From: an uncultured Nocardiopsis sp.
Lineage (GTDB): Bacteria > Actinomycetota > Actinomycetes > Streptosporangiales > Streptosporangiaceae
Length of the DNA: 6,255 bases
Assembly: GCA_937957845.1 (NCBI GenBank)
Contig: CALGOD010000789.1
Coordinates: 1-6,255, forward strand
Reading direction: 5' to 3'
Part shown: positions 1-4,822 of the stretch, one piece after another
Position numbering within the stretch: position 1 is the stretch's first letter
Layout of the letters: each line of letters opens with the position of its first letter
Notes under the pieces: model-generated
Database searches by the model: none
Seen by the model: the letters and a program-made list of their open reading frames with translations, nothing else
What the model was told of the DNA's origin: nothing
Translations under genes and position numbers: made by a program

Positions 1-606
1 GCCGCGTTGGCGCTGACCAATATCGAGAAACAAACTCGCTGAGATCACCTCATGGAACTGCTCCGTGAGGGTGCGCTTGAGTGCGCCGAGGTATTTGAGC
101 TTCTCCGCCGCGTCGACCACCGAGCCCAGGTTGAAGGAGGCCTTGGTCAGTTTGCGCAGCTCCGGCAGGATGCTCTCGTCGATTTCACCGAGGTCGAGCA
201 CCATGAAGGGCTTGGAGTCCATGCGATTCGGAGCGTCGAGGTCGGTGTAGAACTGGTATTCGACGCCATTGGTGAGGATCGCGATCCTGGCGTTGGTGAC
301 GGAGAAGTACCGGTAGAGCTGGGAGGCGTGCTCCATCCTCAGGTCACCGTTCGCCTTCTTGCACTCGACGAGCATCTGCACCTCGTTGTCGAGCATGATG
401 GCGTAGTCGACCTTCTCTCCCTTTTTCACACCGACGTCGGCGGTGAATTCGGGAACGACCTCACGCGGATCGAAGACGTCGTACCCGAGGACGGTCGCGA
501 TAAACGGCATGACGAAAGCGTTTTTCGCGGCCTCCTCGGTCTGGGTCATCTCGCGTTGCTTCTGCACCTTGGAGCCGAGCGCGGAGACCTTCTCCTCGAA
601 TTCCAT
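1..606 (-). CDS. HsdR N-terminal-like restriction endonuclease protein, partial at the left edge
   Basis: The frame is open from the ATG at 606 to the window edge (202 codons), so the C-terminus is missing. GGAGGA at 618-613 sits 6 bases before the ATG and decides the start. The protein resembles stand-alone proteins carrying the N-terminal nuclease domain of type I restriction subunit R (HSDR_N type). Seen: TEEAAKNAFVMPFI (22-35), GYDVFDP (41-47), PEFTADVGVKKGEKVDYAI (52-70) and ECKK (81-84), then QLYRYF (96-101) and LTNG (111-114). Glu25, Asp68, Glu81-Cys82-Lys83 and Gln96 fit a PD-(D/E)xK active site. No helicase part is visible, and no hsdM or hsdS adjoins it on the visible side. Known family members of this type are about 300-370 aa, so about a third may lie outside. 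GC is lower than in the neighbours, which suggests transfer. After about residue 186 the match seems to move to another frame (see findings), so it may be broken. DNA cleavage is inferred from family only. Confidence 0.8.
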   Translation of the reverse strand, partial: MEFEEKVSALGSKVQKQREMTQTEEAAKNAFVMPFIATVLGYDVFDPREVVPEFTADVGVKKGEKVDYAIMLDNEVQMLVECKKANGDLRMEHASQLYRYFSVTNARIAILTNGVEYQFYTDLDAPNRMDSKPFMVLDLGEIDESILPELRKLTKASFNLGSVVDAAEKLKYLGALKRTLTEQFHEVISASLFLDIGQRQRG

Positions 607-612
607 AGCACA

Positions 613-618
613 TCCTCC
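613..618 (-). promoter_or_regulatory. Ribosome binding site of the HsdR-like gene
   Basis: GGAGGA on the minus strand, 6 bases before the ATG at 606. It is a near-perfect Shine-Dalgarno match and contrasts with the three plus-strand genes to the right, which have none. Confidence 0.75.
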
Positions 619-636
619 ATGGGGTCTGGTCCGGGC

Positions 637-665
637 ACCATAACAAAGGAAAATGCACGGTATCC
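637..665 (-). promoter_or_regulatory. Weak candidate promoter for the HsdR-like gene
   Basis: On the minus strand TATGGT (642-637) resembles a -10 box. Eighteen bases upstream of it lies TGGATA, matching the -35 consensus at four of six positions. It lies about 30 bases before the start codon, in a locally AT-richer patch. Such matches arise by chance, so confidence is low. Confidence 0.25.
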
Positions 666-900
666 AGAGGTCGGCGAATTCGTCATTGGAAGAAAGAAAG
701 GGATTTCGGCGGGCGGACGCACGCGAGGGGACCTTGGCCTTCCCTCCCCACGCCTGGACCGATGCTTCCCACATCCAAGGCGGCGAGCGACGCCCGCCGT
801 GGATCGCCTCCCCGCTCCGGGACCGGACGAGCCTGGGTGGACATACGTGCCTCCGATGCGCAGCGACAGGCGCGTCGTCCCTTGCGAGACCAAAGCCCTG

Positions 901-920
901 CCCGGGGGAAAGTTCCCGGG
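901..920. repeat. CCCGGG inverted repeat (hairpin candidate)
   Basis: CCCGGG at 901-906 and 915-920 are inverted copies separated by 8 bases. A third copy lies at 930-935. The hairpin is short but entirely G:C. Both flanking genes point away from it, so it is not a terminator for either. It could be an operator, the end of an unseen transcript, or chance in GC-rich DNA. Confidence 0.3.
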
Positions 921-1106
921 CCATGTGAACCCGGGAGCCTGCGCCACCGTCCTGACCCTCAGGAACGCGTCGCGGAACACTGAACCTACACTACACAAAA
1001 GCCTCGTGAATAGAGCCAACCACAATATTTTTCGCTTCGCCTCTGGGACCCCTTCGAAGGACGCCGCCGTCCCTGCACCCTCACAGGAGTTCTCCGAGCA
1101 CGTCCG

Positions 1107-1112
1107 TATGAT
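1107..1112 (+). promoter_or_regulatory. -10 box placed for leaderless transcription of the YhhN-type gene
   Basis: TATGAT matches the TATAAT consensus at five of six positions and ends 6 bases before the ATG at 1119, so transcription would begin at or next to the A of the start codon. No Shine-Dalgarno sequence lies within usable range: the nearest, AGGAG, is about 28 bases upstream. No clear -35 box is visible. Confidence 0.5.
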
Positions 1113-1118
1113 GTCCGA

Positions 1119-1787
1119 ATGCTCCCCTGGCGCCTGCCCGTCCTCGCCCTCTCGGCCCTCTTCCTGACCCTGTCCGCCATCCACCTGGTCATCCAGTTCC
1201 TGGGCCCCGACAGCTGGTCACGGCCGACCCAGATCCTCCTCATGCCCGCCCTGACCCTGGTGGTACTCGCCGCCACCCGGTGGCCCCGGCCACGACCGGT
1301 GAAGCTCGTGCTGGTCGCCCTGTTCTTCTCCTGGCTGGGCGACTCCCTTCCCGCCCTGGTGGAGGGCGACCTCGCCTTCCTGCTGATGGTGGCCGGCTTC
1401 CTGGTCGCACAGGTGGTGTACGTGGCCGCCTTCTGGCCGTACCGGGACCACAGCGTGCTCCACCACCGCAGATGGCTGCTGGCGCCCTACGTCGGTGTCG
1501 TGTCCGCCCTGGTGTGGGTGTGCGCCCCGCACGCCGAAGGCCTGCTGATACCGGTTCTGCTCTACGGACTGGTGCTGGGACTGATGGCGGTCACGGCCAC
1601 AGGGGTCGGTCCTTGGGCCGCGGTCGGCGGAGCGCTGTTCCTGCTCTCCGACGCCCTCATCGCCCTGCGGACCTTCGCCCCGGGGTTCGCCATGCCCCAC
1701 GACGGCTTCTGGGTGATGTCCACCTACGTCACGGCGCAGGCCCTCATCGTCCTCGGTGTCCTGAAACGCGTCCGCGCCTTCGACTGA
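1119..1787 (+). CDS. YhhN/TMEM86 family membrane protein (lysoplasmalogenase-like)
   Basis: A 222-aa, very hydrophobic protein with about seven or eight membrane segments, typical in length for the YhhN family. Family-like blocks are FFSWLGDSLP (69-78), the glycine/aromatic stretch GFLVAQVVYVAAF (93-105), LLYGLVLGLMA (147-157), GGALFLLSDALIALRTF (170-186) and STYVTAQALIVLG (201-213). Asp75 (in GD) and Asp178 (in SD) are the conserved acidic pair. Characterised relatives such as mammalian TMEM86 hydrolyse the vinyl ether bond of lysoplasmalogen. Aerobic actinomycetes are not usually credited with plasmalogens, so the substrate here may be another lysolipid; that is inference. The ATG at 1119 is chosen because it follows a -10-like TATGAT by 6 bases and begins directly at the first membrane segment. 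ATGs at 1108 and 1111 are out of frame. The next gene begins 90 bases downstream with its own -10-like box. Confidence 0.8.
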   Translation: MLPWRLPVLALSALFLTLSAIHLVIQFLGPDSWSRPTQILLMPALTLVVLAATRWPRPRPVKLVLVALFFSWLGDSLPALVEGDLAFLLMVAGFLVAQVVYVAAFWPYRDHSVLHHRRWLLAPYVGVVSALVWVCAPHAEGLLIPVLLYGLVLGLMAVTATGVGPWAAVGGALFLLSDALIALRTFAPGFAMPHDGFWVMSTYVTAQALIVLGVLKRVRAFD

Positions 1788-1817
1788 GCCCCTCCGCGCC
1801 CACGCGACCCGGCGGCA

Positions 1818-1829
1818 CCCGCGAACGGG
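1818..1829 (+). repeat. Short GC hairpin after the YhhN-type gene
   Basis: CCCG and CGGG flank a CGAA tetraloop, 31 bases after the stop codon at 1787. The stem is only 4 bp and no T-run follows, so it is at best a weak transcription-ending element. Confidence 0.2.
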
Positions 1830-1865
1830 CCTGTGGAAAACCCGGTCCGGCCGTGCCCGCGCGCG

Positions 1866-1871
1866 CATACT
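1866..1871 (+). promoter_or_regulatory. -10-like box placed for leaderless transcription of the 142-aa gene
   Basis: CATACT ends 6 bases before the ATG at 1878, the same spacing as at the preceding gene. It matches TATAAT at four of six positions, including the important second A and last T. The sequence before the ATG has no GGAGG-like site. This argues for the ATG at 1878 over the in-frame GTG at 1833. Confidence 0.4.
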
Positions 1872-1877
1872 CAGAGC

Positions 1878-2306
1878 ATGCTCTCCTCCTGCGCCCGCGC
1901 CCTGCTGTCCGCCCTCGTCGACGACCTGCCCGGCGATCGCCACATCCTCACCCTGCACACCCGGTACGCGATGAGCACGGCCATCGAACGCCGGGGAGGG
2001 GGGTGGGACGTCGAGCACCCTCCGGTGGTGGAGCGACTGTGCACCGCCCTCTCCTGTGGGGGAGACGCGGGCGTGGTGCTGCGCAGCTTCACCGACCGGA
2101 CCTTCCCTCCCGACGGGACCGGCGTCCCCGTCGCCCTGATCCGCGGTTGGACGGTCGCCGACCGGCGCCTGGTGCCCCTGGACGAGGCGCGGATGTTCGA
2201 CGCCCACTGCACCGACGCGGCCTCGGGAGCGCCCCTGCCACCCGAACGGGGCGTGGTGTACACCGACGCCCCCGAGGTCGACCTCACGTCCTTCCATGGC
2301 ATGTGA
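1878..2306 (+). CDS. Hypothetical protein, 142 aa, family not recognised
   Basis: I do not recognise this family. The protein looks soluble, with no signal peptide or membrane segment. It starts MLSSCARALLSALVDDLPGD and includes RHILTLHTRYAMSTAIE (21-37), a central VVLRSFTDRTFP (66-77), VPVALIRGWTV (83-93) and an acidic C-terminal part with RGVVYTDAPEVDL (124-136). It has four cysteines (5, 55, 60, 111) without the spacing of a known metal site. Coding is supported by strong G/C bias at third positions and by closely spaced same-strand genes on both sides. The frame stays open upstream to a GTG at 1833, but the ATG at 1878 is preferred because of the -10-like CATACT just before it. The HD-domain gene begins 50 bases downstream. 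Adjacency suggests, but does not show, a role linked to that enzyme. Confidence 0.65.
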   Translation: MLSSCARALLSALVDDLPGDRHILTLHTRYAMSTAIERRGGGWDVEHPPVVERLCTALSCGGDAGVVLRSFTDRTFPPDGTGVPVALIRGWTVADRRLVPLDEARMFDAHCTDAASGAPLPPERGVVYTDAPEVDLTSFHGM

Positions 2307-2343
2307 GCGTCCGTTCCGCTCCCCGGGGTGGCCCGGTTCCGGT

Positions 2344-2349
2344 TACCGT
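2344..2349 (+). promoter_or_regulatory. TAnnnT box placed for leaderless transcription of the HD gene
   Basis: TACCGT fits the minimal TAnnnT pattern of actinobacterial -10 elements and ends 7 bases before the ATG at 2357. The purine run GAGGG at 2351-2355 ends one base before the ATG, too close to act as a ribosome binding site. Weaker than the two upstream examples in base identity, but in the same position. Confidence 0.35.
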
Positions 2350-2356
2350 CGAGGGC

Positions 2357-2953
2357 ATGCTGATCCCCGGTGACGAAGAGATCCGCGCACTGCACGAGCG
2401 GTACGCGCCCACCCGCGAGGCGTTCGACCTGGTCTTCACCCACTGCCGGATCGTGTGCGCGATCGCCGAGCCGCTGCTCGACCGTTCCGGCTCCACGCCG
2501 GACCGCGCCCTGGTCCGGGCCGGATGTCTGCTGCACGACATCGGGGTCTACCGTCTGTACGACTCCTCCGGCCGGCTCGACCACGCCCGCTACGTGAGTC
2601 ACGGGGTGCTCGGCCATCGGATCCTCGCAGAGGAGGGCCTGCCCGAGGCTCTGTGCCGGTTCTGCTCCCACCACACCGGTATGGGCCTGACCCGTCAGGA
2701 CGTCCGGGATCAGGGACTGCCCGTCCCGGAGGGGGACTACCTGGCCGAGACCGCGGAGGAGGAACTGGTCATGTACGCGGACAAGTTCCACAGCAAACGC
2801 ACTCCCCCGGTGTTCCTCTCCGCCGACTCCTACGCCGCCTCCGTCGCACGCTTCGGCGAGGACAAGGTCATCCGCTTCAAGGAGCTGCGCGCACGTTGGG
2901 GGGTCCCCGACCTGGCCCCGCTCGTGGCCGCCCACGGCCACGCCCTGGTCTGA
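2357..2953 (+). CDS. HD-domain phosphohydrolase
   Basis: A 198-aa protein with an HD metal-dependent phosphohydrolase fold covering most of its length. The metal ligands visible in order are His29 (FTHCRIV), His60-Asp61 (LLHDIG), His82 or His87 (VSHGVLGHRIL), His105-His106 (SHHTGMGLT) and Asp142 (YADKFHSK). The block around HTGxGLT, the leucine/proline stretch near 120-125, the TAEEELVMYADK segment (132-143) and the H-D-I-G motif resemble the small HDIG proteins grouped in TIGR00295. Those are presumed to hydrolyse a phosphate ester or nucleotide, with substrate not known to me. The full ligand set suggests an active enzyme. The ATG at 2357 is used because upstream in-frame sequence is the out-of-frame shadow of the 142-aa gene. 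There is no secretion signal, so it is cytoplasmic. It lies 50 bases after the unknown gene and 59 before the YdcF-type gene. Confidence 0.85.
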   Translation: MLIPGDEEIRALHERYAPTREAFDLVFTHCRIVCAIAEPLLDRSGSTPDRALVRAGCLLHDIGVYRLYDSSGRLDHARYVSHGVLGHRILAEEGLPEALCRFCSHHTGMGLTRQDVRDQGLPVPEGDYLAETAEEELVMYADKFHSKRTPPVFLSADSYAASVARFGEDKVIRFKELRARWGVPDLAPLVAAHGHALV

Positions 2954-2961
2954 ACAGGATC

Positions 2962-2987
2962 TCCGTCGAAGCGGACGCTCCGACGGA
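2962..2987 (+). repeat. 7-bp inverted repeat between the HD and YdcF genes
   Basis: TCCGTCG (2962-2968) and CGACGGA (2981-2987) are perfect inverted copies around a 12-base loop. The first arm begins 9 bases after the HD stop codon, and the second ends 12 bases before the Shine-Dalgarno of the next gene. With no T-run it is not a standard intrinsic terminator, but could act as a partial terminator, an RNA-end stabiliser or an operator. Confidence 0.4.
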
Positions 2988-2999
2988 CCGACCGTGCAC

Positions 3000-3005
3000 G
3001 AGGGA
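3000..3005 (+). promoter_or_regulatory. Ribosome binding site of the YdcF-type gene
   Basis: GAGGGA ends 7 bases before the ATG at 3013. This is the only plus-strand gene of the four with a clear Shine-Dalgarno sequence, which fits translation from a message begun upstream. Confidence 0.55.
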
Positions 3006-3012
3006 ACATCAC

Positions 3013-3681
3013 ATGACGGACGATGCGCGCGGCATCACCCCGGAGCAGTGGCGACAGGCCGAGCTGATCTGGGACTTCCACCGGATGCACCACCCGCTAC
3101 GGCCCTGCGACGCGGCGATCGCCCTGGGCTGCAACGACATCGGCGTCGCGGTCCACGCCGCGAAGCTGTACCTGGCCGGGTTCTTCACCACGCTGGTGTT
3201 CACCGGCGGCAACAGCCCCTCCACCGCGAAGGTGTTCCCCCGCGGTGAGGCCGTGCACTTTCGCGAGTGCGCCCTGGAGCTCGGTGTGCCCGATTCCGCG
3301 ATCCTGCTGGAGCCCGAGGCGTCCAACACCGGCGAGAACATCTCCTTGGCCCGTGAGGTCCTGGCCGCCGCCGGCCTCGTCCCCACCACCGTGCTCCTGG
3401 TCAGCACGCCCTACATGGAGCGGCGTGCCTTCGCCACCACCCGCAGGTCGTGGCCCGAGGTCGAGGCGGTGTGCGCCTCCCGACCGACCGGGCTCGGCGA
3501 CTACGTCGAGGCCACCGGCGACGCCCGACAGGTCATCGACATGATGGTCGGCGACCTCCAGCGGGTGATGGAGTACCCCAGGCTCGGGTTCGCCGTCGCA
3601 CAGGAGGTCCCGCCGCGAGTGCGCGACGCCTACGCCTCACTCGTCGCCTCCGGGTTCGATGGCAGCCTGATAGGGGCCTGA
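3013..3681 (+). CDS. YdcF/DUF218 family protein (ElyC/SanA/YdcF superfamily)
   Basis: A 222-aa protein without a leading membrane segment, so it belongs with cytoplasmic YdcF rather than the membrane-anchored SanA and ElyC types. The DUF218 signature is complete: LGCND (38-42), FTGGNSPST (63-71), GEAVHF (78-83), GVPDSAILLEPEASNTGEN (91-109) and STPYMERRAF (131-140). The C-terminal segment with YPRLGFAVAQEVP (188-200) is typical of the YdcF branch. E. coli YdcF has been reported to bind S-adenosylmethionine; its reaction is unknown, so no substrate is assigned. The start is fixed by GAGGGA 7 bases before the ATG. It follows the HD gene by 59 bases with a hairpin between, so it may share that transcript. 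It converges with the lyase gene, whose stop lies 38 bases beyond its own. Confidence 0.88.
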   Translation: MTDDARGITPEQWRQAELIWDFHRMHHPLRPCDAAIALGCNDIGVAVHAAKLYLAGFFTTLVFTGGNSPSTAKVFPRGEAVHFRECALELGVPDSAILLEPEASNTGENISLAREVLAAAGLVPTTVLLVSTPYMERRAFATTRRSWPEVEAVCASRPTGLGDYVEATGDARQVIDMMVGDLQRVMEYPRLGFAVAQEVPPRVRDAYASLVASGFDGSLIGA

Positions 3682-3690
3682 GCGTTCCCC

Positions 3691-3716
3691 GACCATGGTC
3701 CCGGTCCGGCGCGCCG
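3691..3716. terminator. Palindromes between the convergent YdcF and lyase genes
   Basis: The 38-base convergent gap holds two perfect palindromes: GACCATGGTC (3691-3700) and CGGCGCGCCG (3707-3716). The position suits a two-way transcription end, but neither has a loop or T-run, and the second is the kind of sequence high-GC DNA produces by chance. Confidence 0.25.
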
Positions 3717-3719
3717 CGG

Positions 3720-4613
3720 TCACAGGCAGCCGACGACACCGCAGACGTCGAAACGCGAGGTGGAGACCTCCAGGTCGTCGTACCAGACGTAGCTGTCGTG
3801 GGTCGGGGCGAATCCCTCGGTGGAGCCGCCGAAGAAGGTCGAGAAGTAGGCCTTGTCCACCAGGTCGTCGTTGTCGACGAAGCGCAGCCCCGTGACCAGG
3901 GCGGCGGGCTCGCCGTTGTAGAAGACCTCGATCTCACCGTTGGGATCGGCCCGTCCCGCGGTCACGGTGTTGACCCTGAGCCGCTGGACGATGTTCACCC
4001 ACTCGCCCCGGGGATAGCGGACGTCGGACCCGTCCACACGCAGCAGCGCATGGTCACCGTAGGTCCCCTGTTTGTCCATGTGGTAGTAGTACACCGCCGC
4101 CTGTCCGCCTCGGCGCCAGATCATGCGGGAGGTGAAGCCGTTGCCTCCGTCGCAGGTCCGTCCGCCCGAGCACGCCCCTCCCCCGGCCAGGCCCACCCCC
4201 AGTTTTCCGCCGAACGACGTGGTCCCCCAGCTGAAGTCCTCGTCGAAGCGCGCCCAGAAGGACAGGTAGTACTCACGCGCCGGGTCCAGCCGGAACGGCG
4301 CCAGCACACCGGAGTCGCGCGCACCGATCTCGCCCTTGGGGTAGAACACGCGCAGCGACTGCTCTCCGCTGCGGGCGGGGGCCGAGTCGTCGATGAGGGT
4401 GCGCGCCTCCAGACCCGTTCCCCGGGGGGCGTACCATCCGTCCCTCTCCCATTCGGCCAGTGAGTAGGCGATGCCCGCGTCCGGACGTTCGAAGGCGTTG
4501 TACCGGTGGGTGGGCGAGGGAAGGGCCGAGGAGGGGACGGTGTCCGCGGCGGCGGGGACCGCGACCTGCGCGATCAGCAGTAGCAGGGAGACGAGCAGGG
4601 CCTTGAGCGTCAT
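3720..4613 (-). CDS. Secreted polysaccharide lyase, PL14 type
   Basis: A 297-aa protein with a clean Sec signal peptide: Lys4, a hydrophobic run (5-19) and a likely cut after Ala23 (PAAA). The rest looks like a PL14 jelly-roll lyase (alginate or glucuronan lyase family). Seen: EYYLSFWARFDEDFSWG (114-130), GGKL (135-138), FTSRMIWRRGG (160-170), VYYYHMD (174-180), EWVNIVQRLRVNT (204-216), FSTFFGG (257-263) and YVWYDDLEVS (275-284). Lys137, Thr161, Arg163, Tyr175 and Tyr177 line up in order and spacing with the residues I recall as catalytic in Chlorella virus lyase vAL-1, except that Thr replaces Ser. The enzyme would cleave a uronate polysaccharide by beta-elimination outside the cell; the substrate is inferred. 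Cys148 and Cys154 lie in a glycine-rich insert, and Cys291 and Cys296 near the C-terminus may form disulfides. Start: AAGGA 5 bases before the ATG and the signal peptide right after it. Upstream open frame is noncoding. Confidence 0.85.
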   Translation of the reverse strand: MTLKALLVSLLLLIAQVAVPAAADTVPSSALPSPTHRYNAFERPDAGIAYSLAEWERDGWYAPRGTGLEARTLIDDSAPARSGEQSLRVFYPKGEIGARDSGVLAPFRLDPAREYYLSFWARFDEDFSWGTTSFGGKLGVGLAGGGACSGGRTCDGGNGFTSRMIWRRGGQAAVYYYHMDKQGTYGDHALLRVDGSDVRYPRGEWVNIVQRLRVNTVTAGRADPNGEIEVFYNGEPAALVTGLRFVDNDDLVDKAYFSTFFGGSTEGFAPTHDSYVWYDDLEVSTSRFDVCGVVGCL

Positions 4614-4618
4614 GGGCG

Positions 4619-4623
4619 TCCTT
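4619..4623 (-). promoter_or_regulatory. Ribosome binding site of the PL14-type lyase
   Basis: AAGGA on the minus strand, 5 bases before the ATG at 4613. Together with the signal peptide that follows, it fixes the start well inside the longer open frame. Confidence 0.55.
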
Positions 4624-4708
4624 GCTTTCGTCGGCACGAGACAAGAAGACGGGCCGGCATGGCCTTCCTCTGATGTCCGCACCGGCGACGAAGCCATCTT
4701 TTCCCTGG

Positions 4709-4728
4709 TCACCGGGTACGTCCGGTGA
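4709..4728. promoter_or_regulatory. 20-base dyad upstream of the lyase gene, candidate operator
   Basis: TCACCGG (4709-4715) and CCGGTGA (4722-4728) are perfect inverted arms around 6 bases. The dyad lies about 95 bases before the lyase start, inside the 209-base gap, where promoter and operator are expected. Size and symmetry suit a dimeric HTH repressor. No regulator for it can be named; the adjacent GlxA-type protein is one possibility, and a local or remote LacI or TetR protein another. Confidence 0.4.
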
Positions 4729-4781
4729 ACGACACGGTCCGATCTCCCCTCGGCCCCTCCCCACGCGGATCCGCCGCCCTG

Positions 4782-4821
4782 CCGACCGGCCGCCACAGAC
4801 GGTGGACCGACGACCGGTCGG
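4782..4821 (-). terminator. Nested inverted repeats after the GlxA-type gene
   Basis: CCGACCGG (4782-4789) and CCGGTCGG (4814-4821) form a perfect 8-bp stem. Inside it CCAC (4793-4796) and GTGG (4802-4805) form a second stem around 5 bases. The structure begins immediately after the stop codon at 4823-4825, as expected for a terminator of that minus-strand gene. It has no T-run, which is common in high-GC actinomycetes. Parts can pair in other ways, since CGACCGGTCG at 4811-4820 is itself a palindrome. Confidence 0.4.
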
Positions 4822-4822
4822 G

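Larger units (their letters stand above)
607..1118. other. 512-base divergent spacer without a convincing gene
   Basis: This lies between the minus-strand nuclease and the plus-strand YhhN-type gene. Open frames cross it on both strands, but none has a ribosome binding site plus protein-like composition or any recognisable domain. It contains three CCCGGG hexamers (901-906, 915-920, 930-935), of which the first two can form a hairpin with an 8-base loop. It also holds an AT-richer patch at about 985-1035 including AATATTTTT. No tRNA-like fold or transposon end was recognised. It probably holds the promoters of both flanking genes and may be the edge of an acquired segment. Confidence 0.5.

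Noticed and set aside
732..780. CCTTGG and CCAAGG inverted pair in the spacer
   Set aside because: Only 6 bp with a 37-base loop, expected by chance.
653..928. 91-codon plus-strand frame in the spacer
   Set aside because: Third positions are not G/C biased, the ribosome binding site is only 2 bases from the ATG, and the peptide resembles nothing known.
52..1167. Long plus-strand open frame opposite the nuclease gene and across the spacer
   Set aside because: It is the antisense of the well-recognised HsdR-like protein over 52-606, has no domain, and its spacer part has no protein-like character.
546..1184. 212-codon minus-strand frame over the spacer
   Set aside because: It overlaps both flanking real genes, is rich in Arg, Gly and Pro as GC-rich noncoding frames are, and has no ribosome binding site supporting it.
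1833..1877. GTG start at 1833 for the 142-aa protein
   Set aside because: No ribosome binding site, and the -10-like box at 1866-1871 points to the ATG at 1878.
1218..2297. 359-codon minus-strand frame
   Set aside because: Antisense shadow of the YhhN-type and 142-aa genes. It is rich in His, Gly and Gln, as reverse frames of high-GC genes usually are.
1280..2356. In-frame upstream extension of the HD gene
   Set aside because: The long frame is open only because of high GC. It overlaps two better-supported genes in another frame, and the HD domain starts right after the ATG at 2357.
1871..2941. 356-codon minus-strand frame
   Set aside because: Antisense of the 142-aa and HD genes, with no domain or start signal.
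3450..4463. 337-codon plus-strand frame
   Set aside because: Shadow of the YdcF gene end and antisense of the PL14-type lyase, which is clearly the real gene.
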